The notes under the pieces are model-generated. The model ran no database searches. It had not been told where the DNA came from and saw nothing but the letters and a program-made list of their open reading frames with translations. A program made the position numbers and the translations under genes. Positions 41,333 through 49,123 of a stretch of 49,200 nucleotides of DNA are shown here, piece after piece. Source of the DNA: Candidatus Copromonas faecavium (nom. illeg.) (GTDB lineage Bacteria > Bacillota > Clostridia > Lachnospirales > Lachnospiraceae); assembly GCA_018712915.1 (NCBI GenBank), contig DVGC01000045.1, forward strand, positions 1 to 49,200. The letters are read 5' to 3'. How positions within the stretch are numbered: position 1 is the first letter of the stretch; every line of letters begins with the position of its first letter.

Positions 41333-42346
41333 ATGGACTGGAACTGGAGCGGAAAGAAGAAAGAAAAAGCAGGCGGCCGGCGGACAGCGCTTGGGGCTGA
41401 CCTGATGACTGCCTTTGCGGCCGGGCTGACCGTTTTTGCCGTTGGACTTTTTACGGCAATTCCTGCAAACGCGGCGGAAAAAACGGAGATCAGCCGGGTG
41501 ACACTGGAAATCGATGCGGATGTTGGACTGACGGAGGGGGAAGGCCATGTGACTGTGACTCCCACCGGAACCAGTGCGGATCTTTACCGGGTGGAGGATG
41601 TGGAAGTGTCCAACGATGACGGGGAAGGATTCGGCATTTACGATCCGCCGGAGCTTGTGATTACCCTTTCGGCCGGGCCGGAGAATACGGTCTTTTCCAG
41701 TACCTCCTCCCGTGCGTTCCGGCTTTCCTTATCGGAGGATTCCAAAAACCGGTATGATTCGGTGAAGTTTGTGCGGGCCAGGAGGGAAGATGAGAAAAGA
41801 ACCATGGTTCTGACGGTCCGTCTCCTGTTTGATGAGGATGAGGATGCAGATGGCATTGGGGCGCCGTTTTCTGCCTGCTGGGATCCGGAGCAGCCGGGGC
41901 GGGCCCGCTGGAGTCAGGTGACCGGAGCAAAATATTATCAGATTCAGCTGATTCATGACCATAAAAATGCAGGGGATATGTTGTCAATTTACGGGGATGG
42001 ATATGATTTTTCTGAACAGATGACAGAAAACGGGACTTACTGGTTCCAGGTCCGCTCTGTGAAACGGACCACCAATGAGAAAAGCGACTGGATCACATCG
42101 GAACCGGTGGTGGTGACGGGAGAGGAAAATGCGGTGTCCGCTCAGGGCGAACAGGGACCGGGAGCGCAGCATTCCGGCAAAGAAGAGGCTGAGGCGGCAG
42201 GAGACTGGCAGCAGGCGGCCGACGGTGTGCGCTGGTGGTGGAGGAATCCGGATGGTTCCTGGCCGGCAAACCAGTGGATGAAGGTGGACGGAATCTGGTA
42301 CTACTTTGACGAGGAAGGATACCTGGAGCATCAGCAGGAAGCCTGA
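41333..42346 (+). CDS. Secreted protein with Fn3-like and wall-binding-like C-terminus
   Basis: 337 residues. A charged start and signal peptide (AFAAGLTVFAVGLFTAIPANA, about residues 25-45) are followed by a beta-rich part with acidic patches and a stretch resembling a fibronectin-like domain (RWSQVTGAKYYQIQLIHDH, about 185-205). The end WWWRNPDGSWPANQWMKVDG, then IWYYFDEEGYL, looks like one or two choline/cell-wall-binding repeats. Third gene of the MMPL operon, 21 nt after the coiled-coil gene, GGGAGGT before the ATG. Likely wall-attached; role unknown. Confidence 0.75.
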   Translation: MDWNWSGKKKEKAGGRRTALGADLMTAFAAGLTVFAVGLFTAIPANAAEKTEISRVTLEIDADVGLTEGEGHVTVTPTGTSADLYRVEDVEVSNDDGEGFGIYDPPELVITLSAGPENTVFSSTSSRAFRLSLSEDSKNRYDSVKFVRARREDEKRTMVLTVRLLFDEDEDADGIGAPFSACWDPEQPGRARWSQVTGAKYYQIQLIHDHKNAGDMLSIYGDGYDFSEQMTENGTYWFQVRSVKRTTNEKSDWITSEPVVVTGEENAVSAQGEQGPGAQHSGKEEAEAAGDWQQAADGVRWWWRNPDGSWPANQWMKVDGIWYYFDEEGYLEHQQEA

Positions 42347-42358
42347 AAACAGCAGAAT

Positions 42359-42372
42359 CCGTCCCGGGACGG
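42359..42372. terminator. Perfect GC palindrome between convergent genes
   Basis: CCGTCCCGGGACGG is a perfect 14-bp palindrome between the convergent MMPL operon and deoR, so termination is a reasonable guess. There is no clear T run on either side. Confidence 0.4.
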
Positions 42373-42373
42373 C

Positions 42374-43132
42374 TTAAAGAAGATGTACATCCGACTCCAG
42401 ATACTGCTGGCGCAGTTCAGGAGAAATAAGACTGTCTGTAATCAGGCAGTCTATTTTATTAATGGGAAAAAGGGTGCGCTTTGAGGTGGTTTCCAGTTTG
42501 CTGGAATCCATAACGGCCACCGAATAATCGGAACGCTCCGCGATCAGGCAGATGTTGGGAATCTCATTGAGGCGGAAATCCGTATACCCGTTCTCCAGGC
42601 TGACGGCGTTCATGGAGAGAAAACAGATATCGTAATGGTAACGAAGAAACGCTTCCTCACAGTCATGACCGTATAGCGACTGCTCCTTTCCATCCAGAAG
42701 ACCGCCGGTGGCGATGACCTGAATGGTGGGATGGCCGATGAGCATGCTGATGACGGCGATATTATTGGTAACGATGGTGGCCTGCGCCCTGGTCTGCGCC
42801 AGCTCCTTTGCCAGCACGGTTCCGGTGGTTCCGGAATTGATGGCGGCAATGTCTCCATCTTTTAAGAAGCGGACCGCTTTTTTTACCAGCTCCTGTTTTT
42901 GCGCCACATGGATAATTTCCCTGCCGTTGAACGGAGAAAACTGGGAACTGAGATCCGGAAGGCAGGCGCCTCCGTGTACGCAGACAAGAAGACCGTTCTG
43001 CTCCATATTTTTCAAGTCTCTGCGAATGGTATCGACAGAAACATTCAATTCTTTCGACAATTCTTTTACGGTTACCGCGTTCTTCTGGTTCAGGCGGTTC
43101 ATAATCGCTGCGGAACGTTCACTGTAAAGCAT
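42374..43132 (-). CDS. DeoR-family transcriptional regulator
   Basis: 252-residue repressor: N-terminal HTH (RLNQKNAVTVKELSKELNVS then VDTIRRDLKNMEQNGLL) and a C-terminal sugar-phosphate-sensing domain with INSGTTGTVLAKEL and TNNIAVISML. ATG at 43132 has AGGAGG 5 nt upstream; an ATG 18 bp earlier precedes it. It is divergent from the phnX operon and probably controls it, which would be an unusual regulator for phosphonate genes. The effector is likely a phosphorylated or phosphonate intermediate (inference). Confidence 0.9.
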   Translation of the reverse strand: MLYSERSAAIMNRLNQKNAVTVKELSKELNVSVDTIRRDLKNMEQNGLLVCVHGGACLPDLSSQFSPFNGREIIHVAQKQELVKKAVRFLKDGDIAAINSGTTGTVLAKELAQTRAQATIVTNNIAVISMLIGHPTIQVIATGGLLDGKEQSLYGHDCEEAFLRYHYDICFLSMNAVSLENGYTDFRLNEIPNICLIAERSDYSVAVMDSSKLETTSKRTLFPINKIDCLITDSLISPELRQQYLESDVHLL

Positions 43133-43271
43133 AATTCCCTCCTGGAACATTTTTCAAAAAAGGCTGTGCCCCGCGAAAAACAGGTCTGAGGACGAAAGCT
43201 GCGGACTGCGGGAGCGCATGGTGCAAGGCAATCCGGCACCATTGATACAGGGATTTTTCCATCCAACATCA

Positions 43272-43300
43272 TTATATCGAAAGGGGAAAAGGGAGTCAAT
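43272..43300 (-). promoter_or_regulatory. Promoter of deoR
   Basis: On the minus strand: TTGACT (43295-43300), 17-bp pyrimidine-rich spacer, TATAAT (43272-43277). Confidence 0.8.
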
Positions 43301-43334
43301 AATCCTGCGAAAGACCCCAGGTTCAAATTTACAA

Positions 43335-43362
43335 TTTACCGCGACTTTACATAACACTTACC
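43335..43362 (+). promoter_or_regulatory. Direct repeats at 11-bp spacing, candidate DeoR operator
   Basis: TTTACC (43335), TTTACA (43346) and CTTACC (43357) recur every 11 bp, one helical turn, with a further TTTACA at 43328. DeoR-family proteins commonly bind direct repeats of this kind. The array lies between the deoR and phnX promoters. Nothing else is seen in the 43133-43461 gap. Confidence 0.65.
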
Positions 43363-43371
43363 GTATTATGC

Positions 43372-43400
43372 TTTTTAAACGCCGCATTTTGCCATATAAT
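43372..43400 (+). promoter_or_regulatory. Promoter of phnX operon
   Basis: TATAAT (43395-43400), 62 nt before phnX. The -35 at 17 bp is only TTTTTA (43372-43377), so the promoter may be weak or need help. Confidence 0.5.
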
Positions 43401-43461
43401 CAGGATAAAAGAAGCGATAAAAAGCAAAAAACAGCAAAAAGCTGATTTCAGGAGGAACAAA

Positions 43462-44289
43462 ATGAAGGAAAACAGCATTGGACTTGTGGTGTTTGACTGG
43501 GCCGGAACTACGGTGGATTACGGCTGTATCGCACCTTTGGAGGTGTTCCGCAGATGCTTTGAGGCCCGGGGAATTTTCCTCAGCCCGGAAGAGATTCGCA
43601 AGCCTATGGGACTGGAAAAGAAGGACCATATCCGGACTCTGCTGGAGACAGAAACGGCATCAGAGCAGTGGAGGGCCCGTTACGGCAAGGAATGGACCGA
43701 GGAAGATGTTCAGGCCATTTATGAAAGCTTTGAAGAGATGTTAAAGAATACGGTGGCGGAATACAGCCAGGTGATTCCCGGAGTGGAAAAAACGGTAAAG
43801 GAGCTGAGAGAGAAGGGAATCCGCATCGGCTCTTCCACCGGATATACCAGGGAAATCATGGAAATCGTTATGAAAGAGGCAAAAAAGGGCGGTTATGAAC
43901 CGGACTTTCTTGTAACACCTCAGGATGTAAACGGAGGCCGGCCGGCGCCTTTTATGATTTATGAGAATATGAGACTGGCCAATGTGTATCCTCCCTGCCG
44001 GGTCGTAAAGGTGGGAGATACGGCAGCCGATATTTTAGAAGGAAGAAGCGGAAGCGTCTGGACTGTCGGCATCCTGGAAGGCTCCAGTGCAGCCGCGATG
44101 ACAGAGGAAGAACGCCGGACTCTGAGTGCTGAGGAAGTGGAGAAAAGGAAAGACCATGCCAGAAAGATTTATGAAGAGGCAGGGGCCGATTATGTGATTG
44201 ATTCCATTTTGGAACTGCCGTTAATCATGGAAAAAATTGAGGAGAGAATGGAACAGGAACATGAAACAGGAAAGAAATCATTTTTATAA
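43462..44289 (+). CDS. phnX: Phosphonoacetaldehyde hydrolase (phosphonatase)
   Basis: HAD-superfamily enzyme that splits the C-P bond of phosphonoacetaldehyde to acetaldehyde and phosphate. Asp12 in VFDWAGTTVDYG is the nucleophile; Lys53 in KPMGLEKKDHIR is the Schiff-base lysine, at the same number as in the Bacillus cereus enzyme. SSTGYTREIM and VKVGDTAADILEG are the later HAD motifs. 275 residues, standard. AGGAGG lies before the ATG. No phnW transaminase is adjacent, so the aldehyde must come from another gene or another substrate. Confidence 0.93.
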   Translation: MKENSIGLVVFDWAGTTVDYGCIAPLEVFRRCFEARGIFLSPEEIRKPMGLEKKDHIRTLLETETASEQWRARYGKEWTEEDVQAIYESFEEMLKNTVAEYSQVIPGVEKTVKELREKGIRIGSSTGYTREIMEIVMKEAKKGGYEPDFLVTPQDVNGGRPAPFMIYENMRLANVYPPCRVVKVGDTAADILEGRSGSVWTVGILEGSSAAAMTEEERRTLSAEEVEKRKDHARKIYEEAGADYVIDSILELPLIMEKIEERMEQEHETGKKSFL

Positions 44290-45406
44290 TCCCGTGCGAA
44301 TCTGTCAGGGAGACGGAGCACTGAAAGATTTCAGGACATTGATAGAGGAAATGGAAGAAAAGCCTGGCCGGGTGCTGATTCTCGCAAGAAGCGAAGACAC
44401 ATTCGATATGGAAGAAATCCGGCAGGTACTGGAGAGCTTTCAGGACTGCCAGGTGACCCGCCGCGTGTTTACGCAGGCAGAGCCGGATCTGACCCAGCTT
44501 TATCAGATGTATGAGGAAACCTGTAAGGAGACCGTGGATCTGGTGGTGGGAATCGGCGGAGGAAGCACGCTGGATGTGGCAAAATCCCTGTGCTGCCTTT
44601 ACGCCAGCCGGCCGGATTCCGTGGACACCTTAAGGCGGATGATTGTGGAAAAAGAACTGAAGAAACCGGCCTGCCGGTGGATTGGAATCCCGACAACGGC
44701 AGGAACAGGCAGCGAGGTAACCTGCTGGGCCACCATCTGGGACCGGGAGAAAAACCAGAAGCTGTCCATTGACCGGCAGGATAATTATGCATATGCGGCT
44801 TTCGAGGATCCGGCCCTGACGGTGACCATGCCTTTAAATTTGGCAGTTTCTTCGGCGCTGGATGCCATGGCCCATGCGGCGGAGGCATACTGGTCAAAGC
44901 ATACCAATGTGGTATCCAGAAGTCTGGCACTTACAGCCATCCGGGAAATCATGGAATGGCTTCCGGTTCTGATTGAGAATCCGAAGGATCTGGAATGCCA
45001 CCGGCATATGGGCTGCGGAAGCATGATGGCCGGTCTGGCATTCAGCAACACCAGGACCACAGCCTGCCACTCCATTTCCTATCCGCTGACACTGTCCTAT
45101 CACATTCCCCATGGAATCGCGGTCAGCATGCTGATTGCGCCGGTGATGGACATCAATATTTCCCATCTGGAGGAACCGGATCGGTTCGCGCAGGCCTTCG
45201 GTGTTTCCGGTCCGGAACAGGTGGGAGAGAAAATCCGCAAGCTTCTGGCAAAGGCAGGAATCCCGGCCAGACTCAGAGACTGGGGAGTCAGAGAGGAGGA
45301 GCTTTCCGATGTTTCTTCCCGCTGCTTTACCAAAGGACGGATGGACAACAATCCGGTGGAGCTTAGTAAGGCCCAGGTAGAGGAAATTTTAAGACTGATT
45401 TTCTAG
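44261..45406 (+). CDS. Iron-dependent alcohol dehydrogenase, probable phosphonoacetaldehyde reductase type
   Basis: Group III NAD(P)-dependent alcohol dehydrogenase, 381 residues from ATG 44261. GIGGGSTLDVAK (97-108) binds the nucleotide; metal ligands appear as Asp201, His205, His270 and His284. PTTAGTGSEVTCWATIWD resembles phosphonoacetaldehyde reductases, as I recall that group. It overlaps phnX by 29 nt. It could oxidise 2-hydroxyethylphosphonate to phosphonoacetaldehyde for PhnX, run the reverse, or reduce the acetaldehyde made by PhnX to ethanol. The ribosome site is poor, suggesting coupling to phnX. Confidence 0.85.
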   Translation: MKQERNHFYNPVRICQGDGALKDFRTLIEEMEEKPGRVLILARSEDTFDMEEIRQVLESFQDCQVTRRVFTQAEPDLTQLYQMYEETCKETVDLVVGIGGGSTLDVAKSLCCLYASRPDSVDTLRRMIVEKELKKPACRWIGIPTTAGTGSEVTCWATIWDREKNQKLSIDRQDNYAYAAFEDPALTVTMPLNLAVSSALDAMAHAAEAYWSKHTNVVSRSLALTAIREIMEWLPVLIENPKDLECHRHMGCGSMMAGLAFSNTRTTACHSISYPLTLSYHIPHGIAVSMLIAPVMDINISHLEEPDRFAQAFGVSGPEQVGEKIRKLLAKAGIPARLRDWGVREEELSDVSSRCFTKGRMDNNPVELSKAQVEEILRLIF

Positions 45407-45490
45407 GAACTCCACGGGATAGGGAGACGAAGCCGGAAGAAGGCTCCGGAAGGAGCATTTCGGAGAAGAACATGCTTCGAGAATCAAACG

Positions 45491-45548
45491 AAATTGCAGG
45501 CAAAACAGGAAAAATCAAATTGCAGACAAAACAGGAAAAACGAAATTT
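45491..45548 (+). repeat. 26-bp tandem repeats upstream of the substrate-binding protein gene
   Basis: AAATTGCAG begins units at 45491 and 45517, with a third partial start (AAATTT) at 45543, exactly 26 bp apart; each full unit continues with (G/A)CAAAACAGGAAAAA. They lie in the 171-bp gap before the ABC genes and could be operator or mRNA-stability elements. No clear promoter is seen in this gap. Confidence 0.75.
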
Positions 45549-45577
45549 CCATGAAAACATGACGAGAGGAGACGATT

Positions 45578-47221
45578 ATGAAACGATTACTTTGTGCAGT
45601 GATGGCAGCGGCCATCGGACTCAGTGCAGCCGGATGCTCTCAGGCACCGGAAACAGGAGCAGAGGGAACGCAGGCATCGGGAACGGAAACCTCGGCGGCA
45701 GGCACTTCTGCGGTGGAAACCACGGCGGCAGGCAGCGCGGCTCAGGCGGCAGGAACGGAACTGCGCATCGGAGCCCAGGCCATGCCGGATACGCTGGATG
45801 CCAATGCCTCCGTGTCCAATGCGGGCATTCAGGTCTACTATAACATTTACGATACCTTAATCATGCGGGATACCCACGCCGATGAGGTAAAATTTGTGCC
45901 CGGCCTGGCGGAAAGCTGGGAGCAGACCGATGAGCTGACCTGGGAAATCAAGCTGCGTCCCAACGTAAAATTCCACGACGGCTCCATCATGACGGCGGAG
46001 GATGTGGCCTATTCCATGAACCGGGTCATCAACGAGGAGGATCCCAGCTATCTGACGACCCACTCCTATCTGCTTTCCAACTTTGAAAGCTTTGAGGCAG
46101 TAGACGATCTGACGGTCATTGCACACACCATTCATCCCGAGCCGCTGTTTGAGCATCTTCTGTCGGATCCCAATGCGGGCATTACCTCCAAGGCTTATGT
46201 GGAGTCTGTGGGAATCGACGCGGCAGCCCTGGCGCCGGTGACGACGGCCCCCTATAAGGTGGTGTCCTTTGACCCGGGACAGGAAGTGGTGCTGGAACGG
46301 TTCGATGATTACTGGGGAGAGAAGGCGCCCTTTGAGAAAGTTACTTATACACTGATGCCGGAAATTATTTCAAGAATCACAGCCCTGCAGAACGGCGAGG
46401 TGGACATGATTACCAACATTCCGCCGGATCAGGAGGCCATGCTTTCCGGAAACCCGGACGTAAAGCTTCTGGGTGAGGTGCTTCCCATGTATCATATTTA
46501 CCGGTTTAACATGACCAATCCCATCACCGATGACCCCAACCTGAGAGCGGCCATGAACTATGCTATCGATCGTCAGGCCCTTGTGGATTCCATCTGGGAA
46601 GGAAAGGCCGAGGCAGCAGACAGCGCCCAGTTTGCCGACTACGGTGAGCCCTTATTCATTGCCGACAATCATGATATCCAGTACGATCCGGAGCTGGCAA
46701 AGGAGCTTCTGGCTCAGTCGGATTACAATGGCGAGACCATTGAAATTTACAATCAGTCCGACTATTACACCTATGCGGATCTGGCAGCTCTGGCGGTTAT
46801 CGATATGTGGAAGGAAATCGGGATCAACGCGGAGCTGGTGGAACTGGAGAGCAAGTCGGCGGCACCCAACGAGGACAAGGAGCTGCGTACCTGGTCCAAC
46901 CCGTTATACTACCTGGATCCCATGGGATATCTGGAGCGCCACTGGTCCCCGACCGGCGAATCCGTCACCAGCGGACATTTTGTTCCGGACGAACACTATA
47001 TTGAGCAGTTTGAGATTGCCCGCTACAGCACGGATGAGGCAGAGCGTGTAGATGCCATCAAGGAGATTCTGGCATTTTTCAAGGAGAATACTCCGTTCAT
47101 TTACCTTTACAAACCGTATGAATCCTATGCCGCGGATTCGGATATCCAGTATGAGATTCCTGCCAATGTCCGTGCCTACACCATTGGCCTTCGGGCAGGC
47201 GAAATCAGCATGGGGCAGTAG
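45578..47221 (+). CDS. ABC transporter substrate-binding lipoprotein, family 5 (Opp/Dpp type)
   Basis: Extracellular lipoprotein of 547 residues. Signal peptide with lipobox LSAAGC (Cys20) and a Ser/Thr/Ala/Glu-rich linker to about residue 58, then the SBP_bac_5 fold: GLAESWEQTDELTWEIKLRP, KFHDGSIMTAEDVAYSMNRV and LRAAMNYAIDRQALVDSIWEG are family-typical. These proteins bind peptides, but also nickel, sugars or other small solutes. Placement after phnX and the dehydrogenase suggests a phosphonate or related substrate, which is inference. Confidence 0.92.
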   Translation: MKRLLCAVMAAAIGLSAAGCSQAPETGAEGTQASGTETSAAGTSAVETTAAGSAAQAAGTELRIGAQAMPDTLDANASVSNAGIQVYYNIYDTLIMRDTHADEVKFVPGLAESWEQTDELTWEIKLRPNVKFHDGSIMTAEDVAYSMNRVINEEDPSYLTTHSYLLSNFESFEAVDDLTVIAHTIHPEPLFEHLLSDPNAGITSKAYVESVGIDAAALAPVTTAPYKVVSFDPGQEVVLERFDDYWGEKAPFEKVTYTLMPEIISRITALQNGEVDMITNIPPDQEAMLSGNPDVKLLGEVLPMYHIYRFNMTNPITDDPNLRAAMNYAIDRQALVDSIWEGKAEAADSAQFADYGEPLFIADNHDIQYDPELAKELLAQSDYNGETIEIYNQSDYYTYADLAALAVIDMWKEIGINAELVELESKSAAPNEDKELRTWSNPLYYLDPMGYLERHWSPTGESVTSGHFVPDEHYIEQFEIARYSTDEAERVDAIKEILAFFKENTPFIYLYKPYESYAADSDIQYEIPANVRAYTIGLRAGEISMGQ

Positions 47222-47253
47222 GAGCCTGAAAACAGCAGGAAGGAGGATGCCAT

Positions 47254-48183
47254 ATGGCAGGTTACATTCTGAAAAAAACGGCGGTTTGCCTGGCCACCCT
47301 GTTCTGCGTGCTTGTATTTATCTTCGTCTCGGCCCGTCTGACGGGAAACCCCTTCGAGGTCATGTACCCGGAGGGGCTGGAGCCGGGGCAGCTGGAGCAG
47401 TACAACGCAAAGTATGGTCTGGATCAGTCCTATGGGAAACAGTTTCTGATGTATCTTGAGAACGCGCTCCGCGGCGATTTCGGTGACAGCCTGGTGGAGC
47501 GGCGGCCGGTGACTCAGATTTTCTTCCAGAGGGCCGGGGAAACACTGAAATTAGGCGTCTGGGCGTTCCTTATCAGCGTGACCCTGGGTGTGACCCTGGG
47601 AATCGTCATGGCAATTTACAGAGACAGCCTGCCGGCGAAGATTCTGGATCAGATGATTTCTCTGCTGTATGCAGTTCCGGGATTTATCCTGGCGGTGGTC
47701 CTCCTTCTGGTATTCAGCTACTGGCTGCGGCTTCTGCCAAGCCAGGGCGGACAGACGCCTCTTCATTACGTGATGCCGGCGGCCTGTCTGTCCATGGGGC
47801 CGATCATCAGCATTTCCCGGCATGTAAGAAACGGGATTCTTGATACCCTGTCCCAGGATTATATCCGGACGGCGGTGGCCAAGGGAATCGGAAAGAGAAA
47901 TACGATTCTGCGGCATGCATTCCGCAATACGCTGATTCCGACACTTACGCAGATCAGCATGGTGGTAGTGGATATTATTACCGGCTCTCTGGTGATCGAA
48001 CAGGTATTTTCCTGGCCGGGAATCGGAACTACCCTGGTAAATTCCGTTTTGAACCGGGATTTCCCGGTGATTCAGTTCAGCGTCCTGATGCTGGCTGCGG
48101 TGGTGATTTTAGTAAACTATATTCTGGACATTCTGTATATGGCAGCGGATCCAAGAGTCGAAGCAGGAGGTGAAGGAAAATGA
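47254..48183 (+). CDS. ABC transporter permease, DppB/OppB type
   Basis: First membrane subunit of the importer, 309 residues with six hydrophobic helices. GYILKKTAVCLATLFCVLVF opens the protein; the EAA loop for ATPase contact is YIRTAVAKGIGKRNTILRHA (about residues 205-224); SWPGIGTTLVNSVLNRDFP is typical of DppB. AAGGAGGA precedes ATG 47254; the stop overlaps the next start (ATGA). Confidence 0.94.
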   Translation: MAGYILKKTAVCLATLFCVLVFIFVSARLTGNPFEVMYPEGLEPGQLEQYNAKYGLDQSYGKQFLMYLENALRGDFGDSLVERRPVTQIFFQRAGETLKLGVWAFLISVTLGVTLGIVMAIYRDSLPAKILDQMISLLYAVPGFILAVVLLLVFSYWLRLLPSQGGQTPLHYVMPAACLSMGPIISISRHVRNGILDTLSQDYIRTAVAKGIGKRNTILRHAFRNTLIPTLTQISMVVVDIITGSLVIEQVFSWPGIGTTLVNSVLNRDFPVIQFSVLMLAAVVILVNYILDILYMAADPRVEAGGEGK

Positions 48184-49022
48184 GAGGGATTTTGAAAGAT
48201 TCTCCGGTTCTGGTAAAGATTTGTCTGGGGCTCCTTGCGGCAGTGCTTCTCATTGTCCTCTTTGCCGGTTTCCTGATGCCCTATGATCCGGATGCCACCA
48301 GCCTTCTGGATCGGAATCTGCCGCCGGTTTTCCTGGGAGGAAGCGCAGAGCATCTTCTTGGAACCGATGAGCTGGGACGGGATATGCTAAGCCGTCTTCT
48401 TTACGGAACCAGGGTCAGCATCGGAATGGCAGTATTCGGCCTTCTGGTGGGCGGGACCTTCGGTGTTCTTTTGGGACTGACCGCCGGATATTTCGGCGGC
48501 TGGTGGGACCGGCTGATTCTGATGCTTATCAATTTTCAGCAGTCCATTCCGTTTACATTAATCGTTCTTCTCGGCGTGGTAATTTTCGGAAGAGGGATTC
48601 CCGTCCTGATGGTTTTTATCGGTATGGCCCGGTGGGAAACCTATGCGAAAATGATTCGCGGACTGGTGCTCAGCATGAAGAAAAAACAGTTTGTGGAGGC
48701 AGCCAGATGCTACAACGCCTCTCCGGGCCGGATTCTTTTCCGGTATATTTTCCCGGGGGTCCGGACGTCGCTTATGGTGCTTTTAACGCTTAATTTCCCG
48801 GCAGTCCTTCTGATTGAATCTTCCTTATCCTTTATCGGAATCGGGGTTCAGCCGCCGACGGCCACTCTGGGGCAGATGGTGGGAGCCGGAAGAAATTATC
48901 TGACCATCGCACCGTGGATTTCTCTGGTGCCGGCATTTATGATTGTTCTTGTGGCATATTGTATTCAGCATATCGGAGAGCGCATGAGGGATTATTTTGA
49001 TGTGCGCCTGGCTGAGGAGTAG
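48180..49022 (+). CDS. ABC transporter permease, DppC/OppC type
   Basis: Second membrane subunit, 280 residues, six helices. LLGTDELGRDMLSRLLYGTRV (about 59-79) and the EAA loop FVEAARCYNASPGRILFRYI (about 171-190) are typical; SLSFIGIGVQPPTATLGQM closes the family pattern. Coupled to the DppB-type gene. The ATPase subunits normally following are not in the window. Confidence 0.94.
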   Translation: MRGILKDSPVLVKICLGLLAAVLLIVLFAGFLMPYDPDATSLLDRNLPPVFLGGSAEHLLGTDELGRDMLSRLLYGTRVSIGMAVFGLLVGGTFGVLLGLTAGYFGGWWDRLILMLINFQQSIPFTLIVLLGVVIFGRGIPVLMVFIGMARWETYAKMIRGLVLSMKKKQFVEAARCYNASPGRILFRYIFPGVRTSLMVLLTLNFPAVLLIESSLSFIGIGVQPPTATLGQMVGAGRNYLTIAPWISLVPAFMIVLVAYCIQHIGERMRDYFDVRLAEE

Positions 49023-49031
49023 GAGGAAAGG

Positions 49032-49091
49032 TTGAAACATTGTAGTCTAAGTACCATTCCGAAAAAGGGCGCACAAACCCAAGCCCCCTAA
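49032..49091 (+). pseudogene. Possible truncated start of the next ABC gene
   Basis: AGGAGGAAAGG right after the permease stop is a strong ribosome site, followed by TTG 49032 and only 19 codons to TAA. No ATPase sequence follows. This suggests that the next gene was cut by a rearrangement or insertion a few bases after its start. Confidence 0.3.
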
Positions 49092-49123
49092 AAGCGGGCA
49101 AAAATCGAATTTATGATTAAAAT

